This document shows, in pieces, positions 7,222-17,506 of a DNA stretch of 64,000 nucleotides; within the stretch, counting starts at the first letter, position 1, and every line of letters starts with the position of its first letter. Made by a program: the position numbers and the translations under genes. This DNA is from Nesterenkonia halotolerans (GTDB lineage: Bacteria; Actinomycetota; Actinomycetes; Actinomycetales; Micrococcaceae). Under the pieces are notes generated by a model that did not search any database, was not told the DNA's origin, and saw nothing but the letters and a program-made list of their open reading frames with translations. The stretch is taken from positions 124,001-188,000 of the forward strand of contig NZ_JADBEE010000001.1 of the NCBI RefSeq assembly GCF_014874065.1, read 5' to 3'.

Positions 7222-8826
7222 ATGAGCCGGCGGGGGAGCGGGGCAGAGGGCTCGGGACGTTTCAGCGTCTCCCGGGCCGCTCTGCTGGTGACCGCGCTGA
7301 CAGCCGCCTCCACCCTGCTCGGGCTGCTGCGCGACGTCGTCATCGGTGCTGTCTACGGTGCCGGGCCGGAGCTCGACGCCTACCTCGTCGCACAGGGTCT
7401 GATGAGCATCGTGCTCGGCCTGGTCGCGGACGCTGTCTCACGCTCGGTCACCCCCAGGGTCGCTCGTGAGGCGGCGGCGGAGTCCGGGCATTGCCGCGGG
7501 CACCGGGGCTTCGACGTCGCGCTGACCGTCACCCTGGTCGCGCTGGGTCTCGCCGGGGTGATGGTGGGACTGCTCGCCGGCCCGGTGACCTCGCTGATCG
7601 CGCCGGGGTTCAGCGGGGAGCAGGCCGACGTCGCGGCCTCCCTCACCCGGGTGATGCTGCTCGCCACGGTGCTGGTCGCCGGCACTGACCTGCTCGCCTC
7701 ACTGGTGCAGGCCCACGGGCGCTTCGCCTGGTCCTCCCTGGAGGGCGTGCCGTTCAACATCATCATGATCGGCGCGGCCGCGCTGTTCGGGCCTCAGCAC
7801 GGGGTGGTGGCGCTCGCCGTCGGCTTCGTCCTCGGCTCCGGCGCGCGGCTGGCCATGCAGCTTCCTCCGGTGCGCAGGATCGGGATTCCGCTGCGCGCCC
7901 GGGTGAATCTGCGCGACCCGGGCTTCCTGGAGATCGCCCGCCTGGTGCCGCCGATGCTGATCGGCACTGCGGTGGTCAACGTGAACACGCTGGTGGACCG
8001 CGCGGTGGGTTCCACCCTGCAGGAGGGGGCGATCACGGCACTCTCCTACGGCTGGCGACTGATCCACCTGCCCGAGACGCTGGTGATCACCGCACTGCTG
8101 GTCCCGCTCTACCCCGCGCTGAGCGCCGCGGCCTCAGATCGCAGGGAGGTGCGCGGTCTGGTCCGGCAGGGCATGGCGGTGACGGTGACCGTGCTGACCC
8201 CGCTGACGGTGCTGCTGGTGCTCGCTGCTCGGCCGGTGGTGGACCTGGCCTTCGGCCACGGGGCCTTCGAGGCCCAGGCCGTCACGGACACGGCGCTCGC
8301 CGTCGCCTGGTACGCGCCGGCGCTGATCGCGCTGGGCTGCCGGCAGATCGTGGTGCGCGCCTCCTATGCGGTGGGCGACGCCGCCTCACCGGTGGTGGTG
8401 GCGGTGCTGGCGATGGTGCTCAACGTGGCGGGCGACCTGCTGCTCGCGCCGATCATGGGGATCGCCGGCATCGCCGCGGCGACCACCGCCTCGCTGGTGC
8501 TCGCGGCGGTGTTGAACATCTGTCTGCTGCACCGCCGACACCGCGGGGTGGACCTGCGAGGCGCCGCAGGACTGCTCAGCCGCGCGCTCGGCCTCGGGCT
8601 CCTCGCGCTCGCCGCCGGCTACACGGTGTCCACAGCGTCCTGGATGCCGGGCAACCTCATGCCCGCGCAGCCCGACGCCGGGGCCTCCGCCTCGGCAGGT
8701 GTGCTCGGCGCGGTGGTGATCGCCGCCGTCGTCGCGGCGGTCTATGTGCTCGGCCTGATCCTGCTGCGCGCACCGGAGCGTTGGGTCCTGGCGCGCGGGG
8801 TGAACCTGCTGCGCCGCGGCCGCTGA
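7222..8826 (+). CDS. MurJ/MviN-like lipid flippase (MOP superfamily)
   Basis: 534-residue polytopic membrane protein, about 14 hydrophobic segments, with the MurJ-type N-terminus LTAASTLLGLLRDVVIGAVYGAGPELDAYLVAQ and the NTLVDRAVGSTLQEGAITALSYGWRL block typical of the family. MurJ proteins flip lipid II or related polyprenyl-linked precursors across the membrane. It is shorter than the long actinobacterial MurJ with kinase-like tail, so it may be a second, specialised flippase. I chose the ATG with GGGGGAA five bases upstream over the GTG at 7171, which lies at or before the predicted transcription start. Confidence 0.8.
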   Translation: MSRRGSGAEGSGRFSVSRAALLVTALTAASTLLGLLRDVVIGAVYGAGPELDAYLVAQGLMSIVLGLVADAVSRSVTPRVAREAAAESGHCRGHRGFDVALTVTLVALGLAGVMVGLLAGPVTSLIAPGFSGEQADVAASLTRVMLLATVLVAGTDLLASLVQAHGRFAWSSLEGVPFNIIMIGAAALFGPQHGVVALAVGFVLGSGARLAMQLPPVRRIGIPLRARVNLRDPGFLEIARLVPPMLIGTAVVNVNTLVDRAVGSTLQEGAITALSYGWRLIHLPETLVITALLVPLYPALSAAASDRREVRGLVRQGMAVTVTVLTPLTVLLVLAARPVVDLAFGHGAFEAQAVTDTALAVAWYAPALIALGCRQIVVRASYAVGDAASPVVVAVLAMVLNVAGDLLLAPIMGIAGIAAATTASLVLAAVLNICLLHRRHRGVDLRGAAGLLSRALGLGLLALAAGYTVSTASWMPGNLMPAQPDAGASASAGVLGAVVIAAVVAAVYVLGLILLRAPERWVLARGVNLLRRGR

Positions 8827-8934
8827 TTCACGGGTCAGCGGCTGATGGGGCGGCAGTGCTGAGGGTCCACGGCGCAGGCCGGAGCTTGCGACATCCGGTG
8901 CGAACGGTGGCCGGCTTCGTGAAAGAATGGCCCA

Positions 8935-11577
8935 ATGGCTGAACAGATCACGGGCACAGACGCGCCCGTCAAGACCCCCGACGTGCCCGAGAAGCCCGCC
9001 CTGGAGGGCCTGGAGGAGAAGCTCCACGCCGCCTGGCAGGCAGAGGAGATCTACCACTTCGACGAGGACACCGAGCGGTCCCAGGTGTATTCCATCGACA
9101 CGCCCCCGCCCACCGCCTCGGGTTCGCTGCATGTGGGACACATGTTCTCCTACACCCAGACCGATGTGATGGCGCGCTTCATGCGCATGTCGGGCAAGAA
9201 CGTGTTCTACCCGCTGGGCTGGGACGACAACGGACTGCCCACCGAGCGGCGAGTGCAGAACTACTACGGGGTGCGCTGTGATCCCGCCCAGCCTTACGAC
9301 CCCGACTACACCCCGCCGGAGAAGCCCGCGAAGAACCAGCGAGACTGGGACGCGATCAGCCGGCAGAACTTCATCGAGCTCTGCGAGACGCTCACCGTCG
9401 AGGACGAGAAGATCTTCGAGGACCTCTTCTCCCGGCTCGGTCTCTCTGTGGACTGGCGGCAGACCTACCGCACCATCGACGACGACTCCCGCGCCGCCTC
9501 CCAGCGGGCGTTCCTGCGCGACATCCAGGCCGGCAACGCCTACACCGCGCAGGCGCCGACGCTGTGGGACATCACCTTCCGCACGGCCGTGGCCCAGGCC
9601 GAGCTCGAGGCGAAGGACCACCCTGGCGCGTATCACCGCTACCCGTTCACCGTGAAGGACACCGGGGAGCAGGTCTTCATCGAGACCACCCGCCCGGAGC
9701 TGCTGCCCTCCTGTGTGGCGCTGGTCGCCCACCCTGACGACGAGCGATACCAGCACCTCTTCGGCACAACCGTCATCTCGCCGCTCTTCGGCGTGGAGGT
9801 CGAGGTCAAGGCCCATGGCCTGGCGCAGCCCGACAAGGGCTCCGGCGTGGCGATGATCTGCACCTTCGGCGACATGACCGACGTGACCTGGTGGCGCGAG
9901 CTGCAGCTTCCCACCCGCGCGCTGATCGGCCGCGACGGCCGCTTCTCCCGCGAGATCCCGGAATGGATCACCTCCCAGACCGGTGCTCAGCACTATGAGC
10001 AGCTGGCCGGCAAGACCGTGCACTCCGCCAAGGAGGCAGTGGTCGAGCTGCTCAAGGCCGAGGACCTGCTCGACGGCGAGCCGAAGAAGATCACCCACGC
10101 GGTGCACTTCTACGAGAAGGGTGACAAGCCGCTGGAGGTCGTCACCTCCCGGCAGTGGTACATCCGCAACGGCGGGCGCGACGCCGGACGGCGCGAGAAG
10201 ATGATCGCCCGCGGCAAGGAGATCTCCTGGCATCCGGCCTTCATGCGCTCGCGCTACGAGAACTGGGTGGAGGGCCTGAACGGGGACTGGCTGGTCTCCC
10301 GGCAGCGCTTCTTCGGCGTGCCGATCCCGGTCTGGTACCCGCTGAACGCCGACGCCGAGCCCGACTACGACAACCCCCTGCTGCCTGCGGAGACTCAGCT
10401 TCCGGTGGACCCTGCCTCGCGGGTCCCGGACGGCTACGAGGAGTCTCAGCGCGGCGTCGCCGGTGGCTTCATCGGTGAAGCCGATGTGCTCGACACCTGG
10501 GCGACCTCGGCGATCACCCCGCACATCGCGGGCCGCTGGGAGAAGGACAACGACTTCTTCAACAAGGTCTTCCCCTTCGACCTGCGCCCGCAGGGTCACG
10601 ACATCATCCGCACCTGGCTCTTCGCCTCGGCGGTCCGCGCGAACTCGCTGAACGATTCGGTGCCGTGGACCAACACCGCGATCTCGGGCTGGATCCTCGA
10701 TCCGGACCGCAAGAAGATGTCCAAGTCCAAGGGCAACGTCGTGGTCCCGACCGAGCCGCTGGAGCAGTTCGGCTCCGACGCGGTGCGCTACTGGGCCGCC
10801 TCGGCGAAGCTCGGTGCCGACACCGCCTACGAGGTCGCGCAGATGAAGATCGGGCGACGCCTCTCGATCAAGCTGCTGAACGCCTCGAAGTTCGCGCTGA
10901 ACCTCGGGGTCACCGAGGGCCACATCATCACCGATGAAGCGGGGACTGCGGTGCTCACCGAAGCGCTGGATCGTGCCCTGATCGCCGAGCTGCGCACCGT
11001 GGTGGATCAGGCGACCAAGCACTTCGCTGACTATGACTACGCTCGGGCGCTTCAGCTGGTGGAGTCCTTCTTCTGGTCCTTCACCGACGACTACGTGGAA
11101 CTCGTCAAGGACCGCGCCTACGGGTCTCGTGGGGAGGAGGCGCAGGCCTCCGTGCTGGCGGCGCTGGCGACCACGCTCGACTCGCTGCTGCGGCTCTTCG
11201 CGCCGATCCTTCCCTTCGTCACCGACGAGGTCTGGCGCTGGTGGCGCCATGGCTCGGTGCACGCCACGCAGTGGCCCGCGCCCGCTGGTCTGGAGTCCGT
11301 GCAGGGCTCCGCCGGGATGCTGGAGACCGTGGCGCAGGTGCTCTCCGGGCTGCGCAAGGTGAAGTCGGAGGCCAAGGTCAAGCAGCGCACCGAGGTCATC
11401 AGCGCGCGCATCTCCGCTCGCAAGCAGACCTTGGCGCACATCGAGGCGGCGCTTCCCGACGTGCAGGCCGCCACGCGGTCCCGCTCGCTGGAGCTTCTCG
11501 AGCAGGCCGACGCGGGTCAGTCCGTGCTGGTCACCGACGTGCAGCTCGCCGAAGAAGAGCAGCCCGCCCAGGTCTGA
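8935..11577 (+). CDS. valS: Valine--tRNA ligase
   Basis: 880-residue class I synthetase charging tRNA-Val. Signature HVGH at 66-69 (HIGH box), KMSKS at 594-598, and an intact editing (CP1) domain between. The C-terminus ends soon after the anticodon-binding domain (KVKSEAKVKQRTEVISARI) without the long coiled-coil arm of typical bacterial ValRS, so it seems to belong to the arm-less, archaeal-like type. About 880 residues is normal for actinobacteria. The 108-base upstream gap shows no T-box, unlike ileS downstream. Start ATG follows GAAAGAATGG, a weak ribosome site. Confidence 0.95.
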   Translation: MAEQITGTDAPVKTPDVPEKPALEGLEEKLHAAWQAEEIYHFDEDTERSQVYSIDTPPPTASGSLHVGHMFSYTQTDVMARFMRMSGKNVFYPLGWDDNGLPTERRVQNYYGVRCDPAQPYDPDYTPPEKPAKNQRDWDAISRQNFIELCETLTVEDEKIFEDLFSRLGLSVDWRQTYRTIDDDSRAASQRAFLRDIQAGNAYTAQAPTLWDITFRTAVAQAELEAKDHPGAYHRYPFTVKDTGEQVFIETTRPELLPSCVALVAHPDDERYQHLFGTTVISPLFGVEVEVKAHGLAQPDKGSGVAMICTFGDMTDVTWWRELQLPTRALIGRDGRFSREIPEWITSQTGAQHYEQLAGKTVHSAKEAVVELLKAEDLLDGEPKKITHAVHFYEKGDKPLEVVTSRQWYIRNGGRDAGRREKMIARGKEISWHPAFMRSRYENWVEGLNGDWLVSRQRFFGVPIPVWYPLNADAEPDYDNPLLPAETQLPVDPASRVPDGYEESQRGVAGGFIGEADVLDTWATSAITPHIAGRWEKDNDFFNKVFPFDLRPQGHDIIRTWLFASAVRANSLNDSVPWTNTAISGWILDPDRKKMSKSKGNVVVPTEPLEQFGSDAVRYWAASAKLGADTAYEVAQMKIGRRLSIKLLNASKFALNLGVTEGHIITDEAGTAVLTEALDRALIAELRTVVDQATKHFADYDYARALQLVESFFWSFTDDYVELVKDRAYGSRGEEAQASVLAALATTLDSLLRLFAPILPFVTDEVWRWWRHGSVHATQWPAPAGLESVQGSAGMLETVAQVLSGLRKVKSEAKVKQRTEVISARISARKQTLAHIEAALPDVQAATRSRSLELLEQADAGQSVLVTDVQLAEEEQPAQV

Positions 11578-11596
11578 CCCCCCTCCGCCCGCGCCG

Positions 11597-11673
11597 CGCA
11601 AATTATCGTAGAGCTCTAGCAAATCGTCGTGCTATAGCTCTACGATTCCGCAGGAGCTCTACGATAATTCGCG
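11597..11673. repeat. Nested AT-rich inverted repeats between valS and mgtC
   Basis: Outer arms 11597-11616 and 11654-11673 pair at 19 of 20 positions around the motif ATTATCGTAGAGCTC. Inside, AGCTCTAGCA and TGCTATAGCT pair at 9 of 10, and a third AGCTCTACGAT copy lies at 11636-11646. Together they can form alternative stems. The block is much more AT-rich than its surroundings and sits between convergent genes. No U-tract is present. It could be a bidirectional terminator or a mobile palindromic repeat unit. Confidence 0.65.
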
Positions 11674-11696
11674 GGAGGAAGCGGTCAGGGGCGGGG

Positions 11697-12404
11697 TCAG
11701 TCGTTCTCGACGTTCGCGGTGCGGATCTCGAGCACGCCTTCGATCTCATGCAGCGCTTCGAAGAGCTGCTCACGCCCCACCCGCTGGGTGCGCGTGAAGG
11801 TCATCGTCGCGTCCACGGCGAATCCGTCGGCGACCTCCATCCGGCGGGTGCGGACCAGCCGGGTCTCATAGCCCAGCTGCGAGGCTTCTCCGAGGATCTC
11901 GCGCAGGATCCCGCGGCCATCGGCGTAGCGCACCACGTACCGCTCGGAGCGATCGTGCCGGGGGAGTCGTCGCACGAGTGTGGTGATCAGTGTGACGGCC
12001 AAGAGGTAGAGCAGCGCGGTGAGTGCGGCGATCATCGGCATTCCGGCGCCGCAGGCCATGCCCACCGCAGCCGTCACCCAGATGGACGCCGCAGTGGTCA
12101 GCCCGGAGACCATGTTCTGCCGCACGAACACCACGCCGGCGCCGATGAAGCCGATGCCGCTGACGATCTGTGCGGCGATCCGGGATGGATCCAGCACCAC
12201 GTCGCCGCCGAGCAGATGTGAGAACCCGTAGGCGGAGACCAGGGTGAACAGCGCCGAGCCCATGCCCACCAGAATGTGCGTGCGCGCCCCCGCGGATTTC
12301 TGCCGCACGTCGCGCTCGATGCCGATCGCCGCCGAGAGGACGAACGCGCTCACCAGAAGCAGCACCTGGGTGCCGAAGGTCTCCGGAAAGAGATCGATCT
12401 CCAT
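11697..12404 (-). CDS. MgtC/SapB-family membrane protein
   Basis: 235 residues: about five hydrophobic segments with the MgtC hallmarks AAIGIERDVRQKSAGARTHILV and IVSGIGFIGAGVVFV followed by LTTAASIWVTAAVGMACG, then a soluble C-terminal ACT-like domain (YVVRYADGRGILREIL onward). MgtC proteins are tied to survival in low magnesium and to intracellular growth by modulating F-type ATP synthase in some bacteria. The gene stands alone, convergent with valS. AGAGGA lies about 10 bases before the ATG. Confidence 0.88.
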   Translation of the reverse strand: MEIDLFPETFGTQVLLLVSAFVLSAAIGIERDVRQKSAGARTHILVGMGSALFTLVSAYGFSHLLGGDVVLDPSRIAAQIVSGIGFIGAGVVFVRQNMVSGLTTAASIWVTAAVGMACGAGMPMIAALTALLYLLAVTLITTLVRRLPRHDRSERYVVRYADGRGILREILGEASQLGYETRLVRTRRMEVADGFAVDATMTFTRTQRVGREQLFEALHEIEGVLEIRTANVEND

Positions 12405-12524
12405 GGGTCTTGAATCCTCTGCTCATCGGGGGTGCATGCATGACGCGGGGAAGGCCGTCCGGCCTGCGCGGAATCTAGCACGGTCGTGTGACGCTCAGGT
12501 TCTGCGCGGAGTCAGCAGACCCAG

Positions 12525-12530
12525 TAGACT
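12525..12530 (+). promoter_or_regulatory. -10 element for the ileS T-box transcript
   Basis: TAGACT just before the predicted beginning of the leader. The match fits the TANNNT pattern seen elsewhere in the window. No clear -35. Confidence 0.4.
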
Positions 12531-12534
12531 AGCC

Positions 12535-12794
12535 GCATCAGCTTGGACCCGGCTATCACCGGTGAGCTTCCGGCGGAACAGGCCCGCGGCATGACGCCGT
12601 CACGGCCCCAGTAGAACCGGACGGGTAAGCCCGTCACAGCAGTCATGGAGAGGCCCGACGACGGCGCACCCTCACCTCCCTCACAGGAGCGCGGGACGCG
12701 CATCAGGCGGGCAAGCAAGGTGGTACCGCGCCGTTGAGGCGTCCTTGTGAGCGTGTCAGACCATCAGCTCAGCACACCTGCAGGACGGACCTCC
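12535..12794 (+). promoter_or_regulatory. Isoleucine T-box leader, translational type, of ileS
   Basis: The leader holds the T-box core AGGTGGTACCGCG (12718-12730), which binds the uncharged tRNA acceptor end. A candidate Ile specifier ATC lies at 12555-12557 within CCGGCTATCACCGG, compatible with a short Stem I. CGTCCT (12740-12745) is complementary to the ribosome site AGGACG (12782-12787), forming a sequestrator. There is no terminator U-tract, so control should act on translation initiation, as described for actinobacterial ileS T-boxes. It fills most of the 390-base gap before ileS. Confidence 0.9.
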
Positions 12795-15700
12795 ATGACG
12801 CAGAACAGCTCCCCCGTGTATCCACGCGCCTCTGCCGCCGACGGCGAGCAGCGCAGGATCCCCGCCTCGCCGCGCTTCCCGAAGATCGAAGAGCGTGTGC
12901 TTGCGGAGTGGGAGAAGGACGGGACATTCAAGGCCTCCATCGAGAACCGTCCCGCCGAGTCGTCCAATGGAGCGCCCAACGAGTTCGTCTTCTATGACGG
13001 CCCTCCCTTCGCCAACGGTCTGCCGCACTACGGTCACCTGCTCACCGGCTATGTGAAGGACCTCGTCGCGCGCTACCAGACACAGCGCGGTCGGCGCGTG
13101 GAGCGTCGCTTCGGCTGGGACACCCACGGGCTCCCCGCCGAGCTGACGGCGATGAAGGAACTCGGCATGACCGACAAGGCCGAGATCGAAGCTCTGGGCG
13201 TGGACAAGTTCAACGATGCCTGCCGCGCCTCGGTGCTGAAGTACACCGGTGAATGGGAGTCCTACGTCAATCGTCAGGCCCGCTGGGTGGACTTCGAGAA
13301 TGACTACAAGACGCTCAACGTCGAGTACATGGAATCGGTCATCTGGGCCTTCAAGCAGCTGCACGAAAAGGGCCTGACCTATCAGGGCTTCCGCGTGCTT
13401 CCCTACTGCTGGAAGGACGAGACCCCGCTGTCCAACCATGAGCTCCGCATGGACGACGACGTCTACAAGGAGCGCCAGGACCCTTCGGTCACCGTGGCCT
13501 TCCCGATCACCGGGGGCGGCACATACGGAGATGACCTGGTCGGCGTGAATCTCCTGGCCTGGACCACCACGCCTTGGACCCTGCCCACCAACTTCTCCGT
13601 GGCCGTGGGGCCGGAGGTGGAGTACGTGGTGGTCGAATCGCCGGCGGAGTCGCCGCTGCCGGGGCGGCACATGCTCGCCGTCGAGCTGCTCGGCGCCTAC
13701 GCCAAGGACCTCGGCTTCACCGATGCCGATGAGCAGGGAGGCGCCACCGCCGCGGAGGCTGCGGCAGCCGCCGTCGTCGGCCGGTATCGGGGCACCGACC
13801 TGGCCGACATCGAATACACCCCGCTGTGGGACTACTACACCGACACCGAGACCTGGGGCACCCAGCATGCCTTCCGGGTGCTCGTGGAGGACTACGTCAC
13901 CACCACCGACGGCACCGGCCTGGTCCACCAGGCCTCGGCCTACGGTGAAGAGGATCAGCGCTCCTCCGAGGAGGCGGGGATCCCGGTGATCCTCTCGGTG
14001 GATGAGGGCGCGCGCTTCCTGCCGATGTTCGCCCAGCCCACCGCCTCCGGCGACGCTCCGCTCGCCGAGATCGCCGGTGTCCAGGTCTTCGAGGCCAACC
14101 GCACGATCATCAATGCGCTCAAGGAGTCCGGACGCCTGGTCCGCGAAGCCTCCTACGTACACTCCTACCCGCACTGCTGGCGCTGCCGGAACCCGCTGAT
14201 CTACAAGGCTGTCACCTCCTGGTATGTGGCCGTGACCCAGGTCAAGGACCGCATGCTCGAGCTCAATGAGCAGATCAACTGGATCCCGGGCAACGTCAAG
14301 CACGGCCAATTCGGCAAGTGGCTGGAGAACGCCCGGGACTGGTCCATCTCACGCAACCGCTACTGGGGAAGCCCCCTGCCGGTCTGGGTCTCGGACAATC
14401 CGGAGTACCCGCGCACCGAGGTCTACGGCTCGCTGGACGAGCTGAAGGAGGCCTTCGGCGACTACCCGCGCAACGCCGACGGCGAGCCCGATCTGCACCG
14501 TCCCTGGATCGATGACCTGACCCGCCCGAACCCGGATGACCCCACCGGCGCCTCCACCATGCGCCGTGTGGAAGATGTCCTCGACGTCTGGTTCGACTCC
14601 GGATCGATGCAGTTCGCCCAGGTGCACTACCCGTTCGAGAACGCCGAGTGGTTCGCCGAACATCACCCTGCCGATTTCATCGTGGAGTACATCGGCCAGA
14701 CCCGCGGCTGGTTCTACACCATGCACGTGCTGGCCACGGCGCTGTTCGACCGGCCCGCCTTCACCAACGTGATCAGTCATGGGATCGTGCTGGGCTCCGA
14801 CGGAGCGAAGATGTCCAAGTCGCTGCAGAACTACCCCGACGTCTCCGAGGTGCTGGACCGCGACGGATCCGACGCGATGCGGTGGTTCCTGATGGCCAGC
14901 CCGATCCTGCGCGGCGGCAACCTCGTGGTCACCGAGGAGGGCATCCGCGAGAGCGTGCGCCAGGTGCTGCTGCCCATGTGGAACGCCTGGCACTTCTTCG
15001 CGCTGTACTCCAATACGGCGAACCAGGGTGCCGGCTACCAGGCGAAGGCGGTGGGAGCCGACGACGTCGCCAGCCCGCTGGACCGCTACATCCTCGCCGC
15101 AACCGGTGATCTGGTCCGCGAGGTCACCGCAGCACTGGACGCCTACGACGTCTCCGCCGCCTGTGAGTCGCTGCGCCGGTTCTCCGACACGCTGACCAAC
15201 TGGTACATCCGCCGCTCCCGCGCTCGGTTCTACGCCGAGGACTTCGCCGCCTACGACGTGCTCTACACCGTGCTGGAGACCTTCGCCCGGGTCTCCGCTC
15301 CGTTGCTGCCGCTGATCAGCGAGGAGATCTGGCGCGGGCTGACCGGTGGTCGCTCGGTGCACCTGGCCGACTGGCCCGATCCGGAGGACTACCTGCGCGA
15401 TGAGCGCGCCGTGGAGCTGATGGAGCTGACCCGCACGGTCAGCTCGGCAGGCTCCTCGCTGCGCAAGCAGGCGAACCTCCGGGTCCGCCAGCCGCTGGCG
15501 AAGCTCAGCGTGGTCGTCCCGCAGGCGGAGTCCCTCGCGGGAACCTACCAGCAGATCATCGCCGATGAGCTGAACCTCAAGGAGGTTCAGCTGCTCGACT
15601 CCGCCGACACCGACGCCGCAGACTGGGGGATCGGTCAGCAGCTGGTGGTCAACGCCCGCGCCGTCGGACCCCGCCTGGGCAAGCAGGTCCAGCAGGCGAT

Positions 15701-16130
15701 CAAGGGGGCCAAGTCCGGCGACTGGTCCGTGGACTCAGGGACGGTCACTGCCGGTGGTCTGGAACTCTTCGAGGGCGAATACACGCTGAGCACCACGGTC
15801 TCCGAGCAGCTCGGGGAGAAGGTGGTCACGGTCCTCGACGGCGCAGGCGGCTTCCTGGTGCTGGACACGGCTCTGAGCGAGGAGCTGATCGCGGAGGGCA
15901 TCGCCCGAGACCTGATCCGCAGCATCCAGCAGGCACGCAAGGACGCTGATCTGCAGGTCTCTGATCGTATCGAGACCACGGTCACCGCCTCGCCCGCTGT
16001 GGTCGCTGCCCTGCAGGCGCACCGCCAGCTCGTCTCTGAGGAGACCCTGACGGTGGATCTGCATCCGGTTCCCTGCGAGACTGCAGCTGAGCCCACGATC
16101 CATGTTTCCGTCGTCGAAGGAGCCCGGTAG
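12795..16130 (+). CDS. ileS: Isoleucine--tRNA ligase
   Basis: 1111-residue class I synthetase charging tRNA-Ile. HYGH at 78-81 is the HIGH box, KMSKS is at 672-676, and the WTTTPWTLP editing motif is present. Features such as [14 protein letters not shown] and the extended C-terminal domain place it in the eukaryote-like type 2 group common in actinobacteria; type 2 enzymes are often less sensitive to mupirocin (family knowledge, not shown here). I chose the ATG at 12795 because the T-box sequesters AGGACG just ahead of it; an in-frame GTG 48 bases earlier lies inside the sequestrator. Stop codon overlaps the folC start by one base. Confidence 0.95.
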   Translation: MTQNSSPVYPRASAADGEQRRIPASPRFPKIEERVLAEWEKDGTFKASIENRPAESSNGAPNEFVFYDGPPFANGLPHYGHLLTGYVKDLVARYQTQRGRRVERRFGWDTHGLPAELTAMKELGMTDKAEIEALGVDKFNDACRASVLKYTGEWESYVNRQARWVDFENDYKTLNVEYMESVIWAFKQLHEKGLTYQGFRVLPYCWKDETPLSNHELRMDDDVYKERQDPSVTVAFPITGGGTYGDDLVGVNLLAWTTTPWTLPTNFSVAVGPEVEYVVVESPAESPLPGRHMLAVELLGAYAKDLGFTDADEQGGATAAEAAAAAVVGRYRGTDLADIEYTPLWDYYTDTETWGTQHAFRVLVEDYVTTTDGTGLVHQASAYGEEDQRSSEEAGIPVILSVDEGARFLPMFAQPTASGDAPLAEIAGVQVFEANRTIINALKESGRLVREASYVHSYPHCWRCRNPLIYKAVTSWYVAVTQVKDRMLELNEQINWIPGNVKHGQFGKWLENARDWSISRNRYWGSPLPVWVSDNPEYPRTEVYGSLDELKEAFGDYPRNADGEPDLHRPWIDDLTRPNPDDPTGASTMRRVEDVLDVWFDSGSMQFAQVHYPFENAEWFAEHHPADFIVEYIGQTRGWFYTMHVLATALFDRPAFTNVISHGIVLGSDGAKMSKSLQNYPDVSEVLDRDGSDAMRWFLMASPILRGGNLVVTEEGIRESVRQVLLPMWNAWHFFALYSNTANQGAGYQAKAVGADDVASPLDRYILAATGDLVREVTAALDAYDVSAACESLRRFSDTLTNWYIRRSRARFYAEDFAAYDVLYTVLETFARVSAPLLPLISEEIWRGLTGGRSVHLADWPDPEDYLRDERAVELMELTRTVSSAGSSLRKQANLRVRQPLAKLSVVVPQAESLAGTYQQIIADELNLKEVQLLDSADTDAADWGIGQQLVVNARAVGPRLGKQVQQAIKGAKSGDWSVDSGTVTAGGLELFEGEYTLSTTVSEQLGEKVVTVLDGAGGFLVLDTALSEELIAEGIARDLIRSIQQARKDADLQVSDRIETTVTASPAVVAALQAHRQLVSEETLTVDLHPVPCETAAEPTIHVSVVEGAR

Positions 16131-17506
16131 TGCCAGAGGAACTCGACCAGTTCTCGGTGGCCAGCGTCTACGCTGAGCTGCTCTCCCGAGCGCCGGAGAA
16201 CAAGATGGAACCGCGGATGGCGCCGATGTTCGAGGCCATGGACCTGCTCGGGGAGCCGAACAGGTCCGCCCCGGTCATCCACATCACCGGCACCAACGGC
16301 AAGACCTCCACGGCGCGGATGATCGAGGCCGGTCTGATGGCCCACGACATCCGTGTGGGTCGCTACACCTCGCCACATCTGTCCTCGGTGACCGAGCGCA
16401 TCTGCCTCGACGGCCAGCCGGTGGAGGATGAGACCTTCGTGCGCATCTGGGATGAGGTGCGACCCTTCATCAGCATGGTGGACGCGGGCCTCGCCGAGCG
16501 CGGAGAGGTGCCGCTGACCTATTTCGAATGTGTCACCATCCTTGCCTTCGCCGTCTTCGCAGATGCTCCTGTGGACGTCATGGTGCTCGAGGTGGGCCTC
16601 GGCGGCATCACCGACGCCACCAACGTCGCCGACGGCTCGGTCAGCGTGGTCACGCCCATCAGCCTCGACCACACGGACCTGCTGGGCGACGATGAACGCG
16701 ACATCGCGCTGGAGAAGGCCGGCATCATCAAGGAGCATGGCTTCCTCATCTCGGCCGCCCAGGTCCCGGCCGCCGCTGACGTGCTGCTGGCGGAGGCCCA
16801 GGAGAAGAACGTGCCGTTCCGCTTCGAAGGCGTGGAGTTCGGCGTGGAGTCCCGAGTGCCAGGAGTGGGGGGTCAGCAGCTGACCGTCTCCGGTCTGGCG
16901 GGACGCTACCCCGAGATCCTGCTGCCCCTGCACGGAGCGCACCAGGCGGAGAACTTCGCGGTCGCCGTCGCAGCCCTGGAGGCGTTCATCGGCGGTGGCA
17001 CCCAGGAGCTGAACATCGAGCACCTGCGGCTCGCCGCCGAGAACGTCACCGCACCGGGGCGCCTGGAGACCCTGCGCACCGGGCCGAGCATCATCGTCGA
17101 CGCCGCACACAACCCTGCGGGGATCGAGGCCAGCGCTCAGGCGCTCAAGGAGAGCTTCGGACTCTCCCGGCTGGTGCTGGTGGTGGGCATCCTGCAGGAC
17201 AAGGACGCCCGCGAGATGCTGACCAGCCTGTACAAGGAGTACGAGGGGCTGGTCGAGGACATCTGCTTCACCCAGTCCACCTCTCCGCGGGCCATCCCTG
17301 CCGGTCAGCTCGGCACGCTCGCGCTGGACGTGGGCTACGCCGAAGAAGACATCTACGTGACCGAACGGTTGGATGACGCCATCGATTGGGCGGTGGGCCG
17401 CGCGGATCAGGCCGACCCGGGTCTGATCGGCGGAGTGCTGATCACCGGATCTGTCACTGTGGTGGGCGAGGCCCGCACCCTGCTGGGTGCACCTGAGCCG
17501 GCATGA
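16130..17506 (+). CDS. folC: Bifunctional dihydrofolate/tetrahydrofolate (folylpolyglutamate) synthase
   Basis: 458-residue Mur-ligase-family enzyme adding glutamate to dihydropteroate and polyglutamylating folates in the cytosol. P-loop ITGTNGKTS (52-60), the YTSPHLSSVTERI folate-loop region, LEVGLGGITDATN, and the DAAHNPAG block of the C-terminal domain are all visible. GTG start overlaps the ileS stop (TAGTG) and has AAGGAG upstream, so translation is coupled. The folC-DUF4233-ndk order is conserved in actinobacteria. Confidence 0.93.
   Translation: MPEELDQFSVASVYAELLSRAPENKMEPRMAPMFEAMDLLGEPNRSAPVIHITGTNGKTSTARMIEAGLMAHDIRVGRYTSPHLSSVTERICLDGQPVEDETFVRIWDEVRPFISMVDAGLAERGEVPLTYFECVTILAFAVFADAPVDVMVLEVGLGGITDATNVADGSVSVVTPISLDHTDLLGDDERDIALEKAGIIKEHGFLISAAQVPAAADVLLAEAQEKNVPFRFEGVEFGVESRVPGVGGQQLTVSGLAGRYPEILLPLHGAHQAENFAVAVAALEAFIGGGTQELNIEHLRLAAENVTAPGRLETLRTGPSIIVDAAHNPAGIEASAQALKESFGLSRLVLVVGILQDKDAREMLTSLYKEYEGLVEDICFTQSTSPRAIPAGQLGTLALDVGYAEEDIYVTERLDDAIDWAVGRADQADPGLIGGVLITGSVTVVGEARTLLGAPEPA

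Noticed and set aside
8827..8934. Possible T-box before valS
   Set aside because: No GGTGGTACCGCG-like core and too short for a specifier stem.
8386..11622. Very long antisense frame (over 1000 codons) opposite valS
   Set aside because: Valine synthetase motifs are on the plus strand. The antisense product is His/Arg/Gly-rich with no domain, the usual shadow in high-GC DNA.
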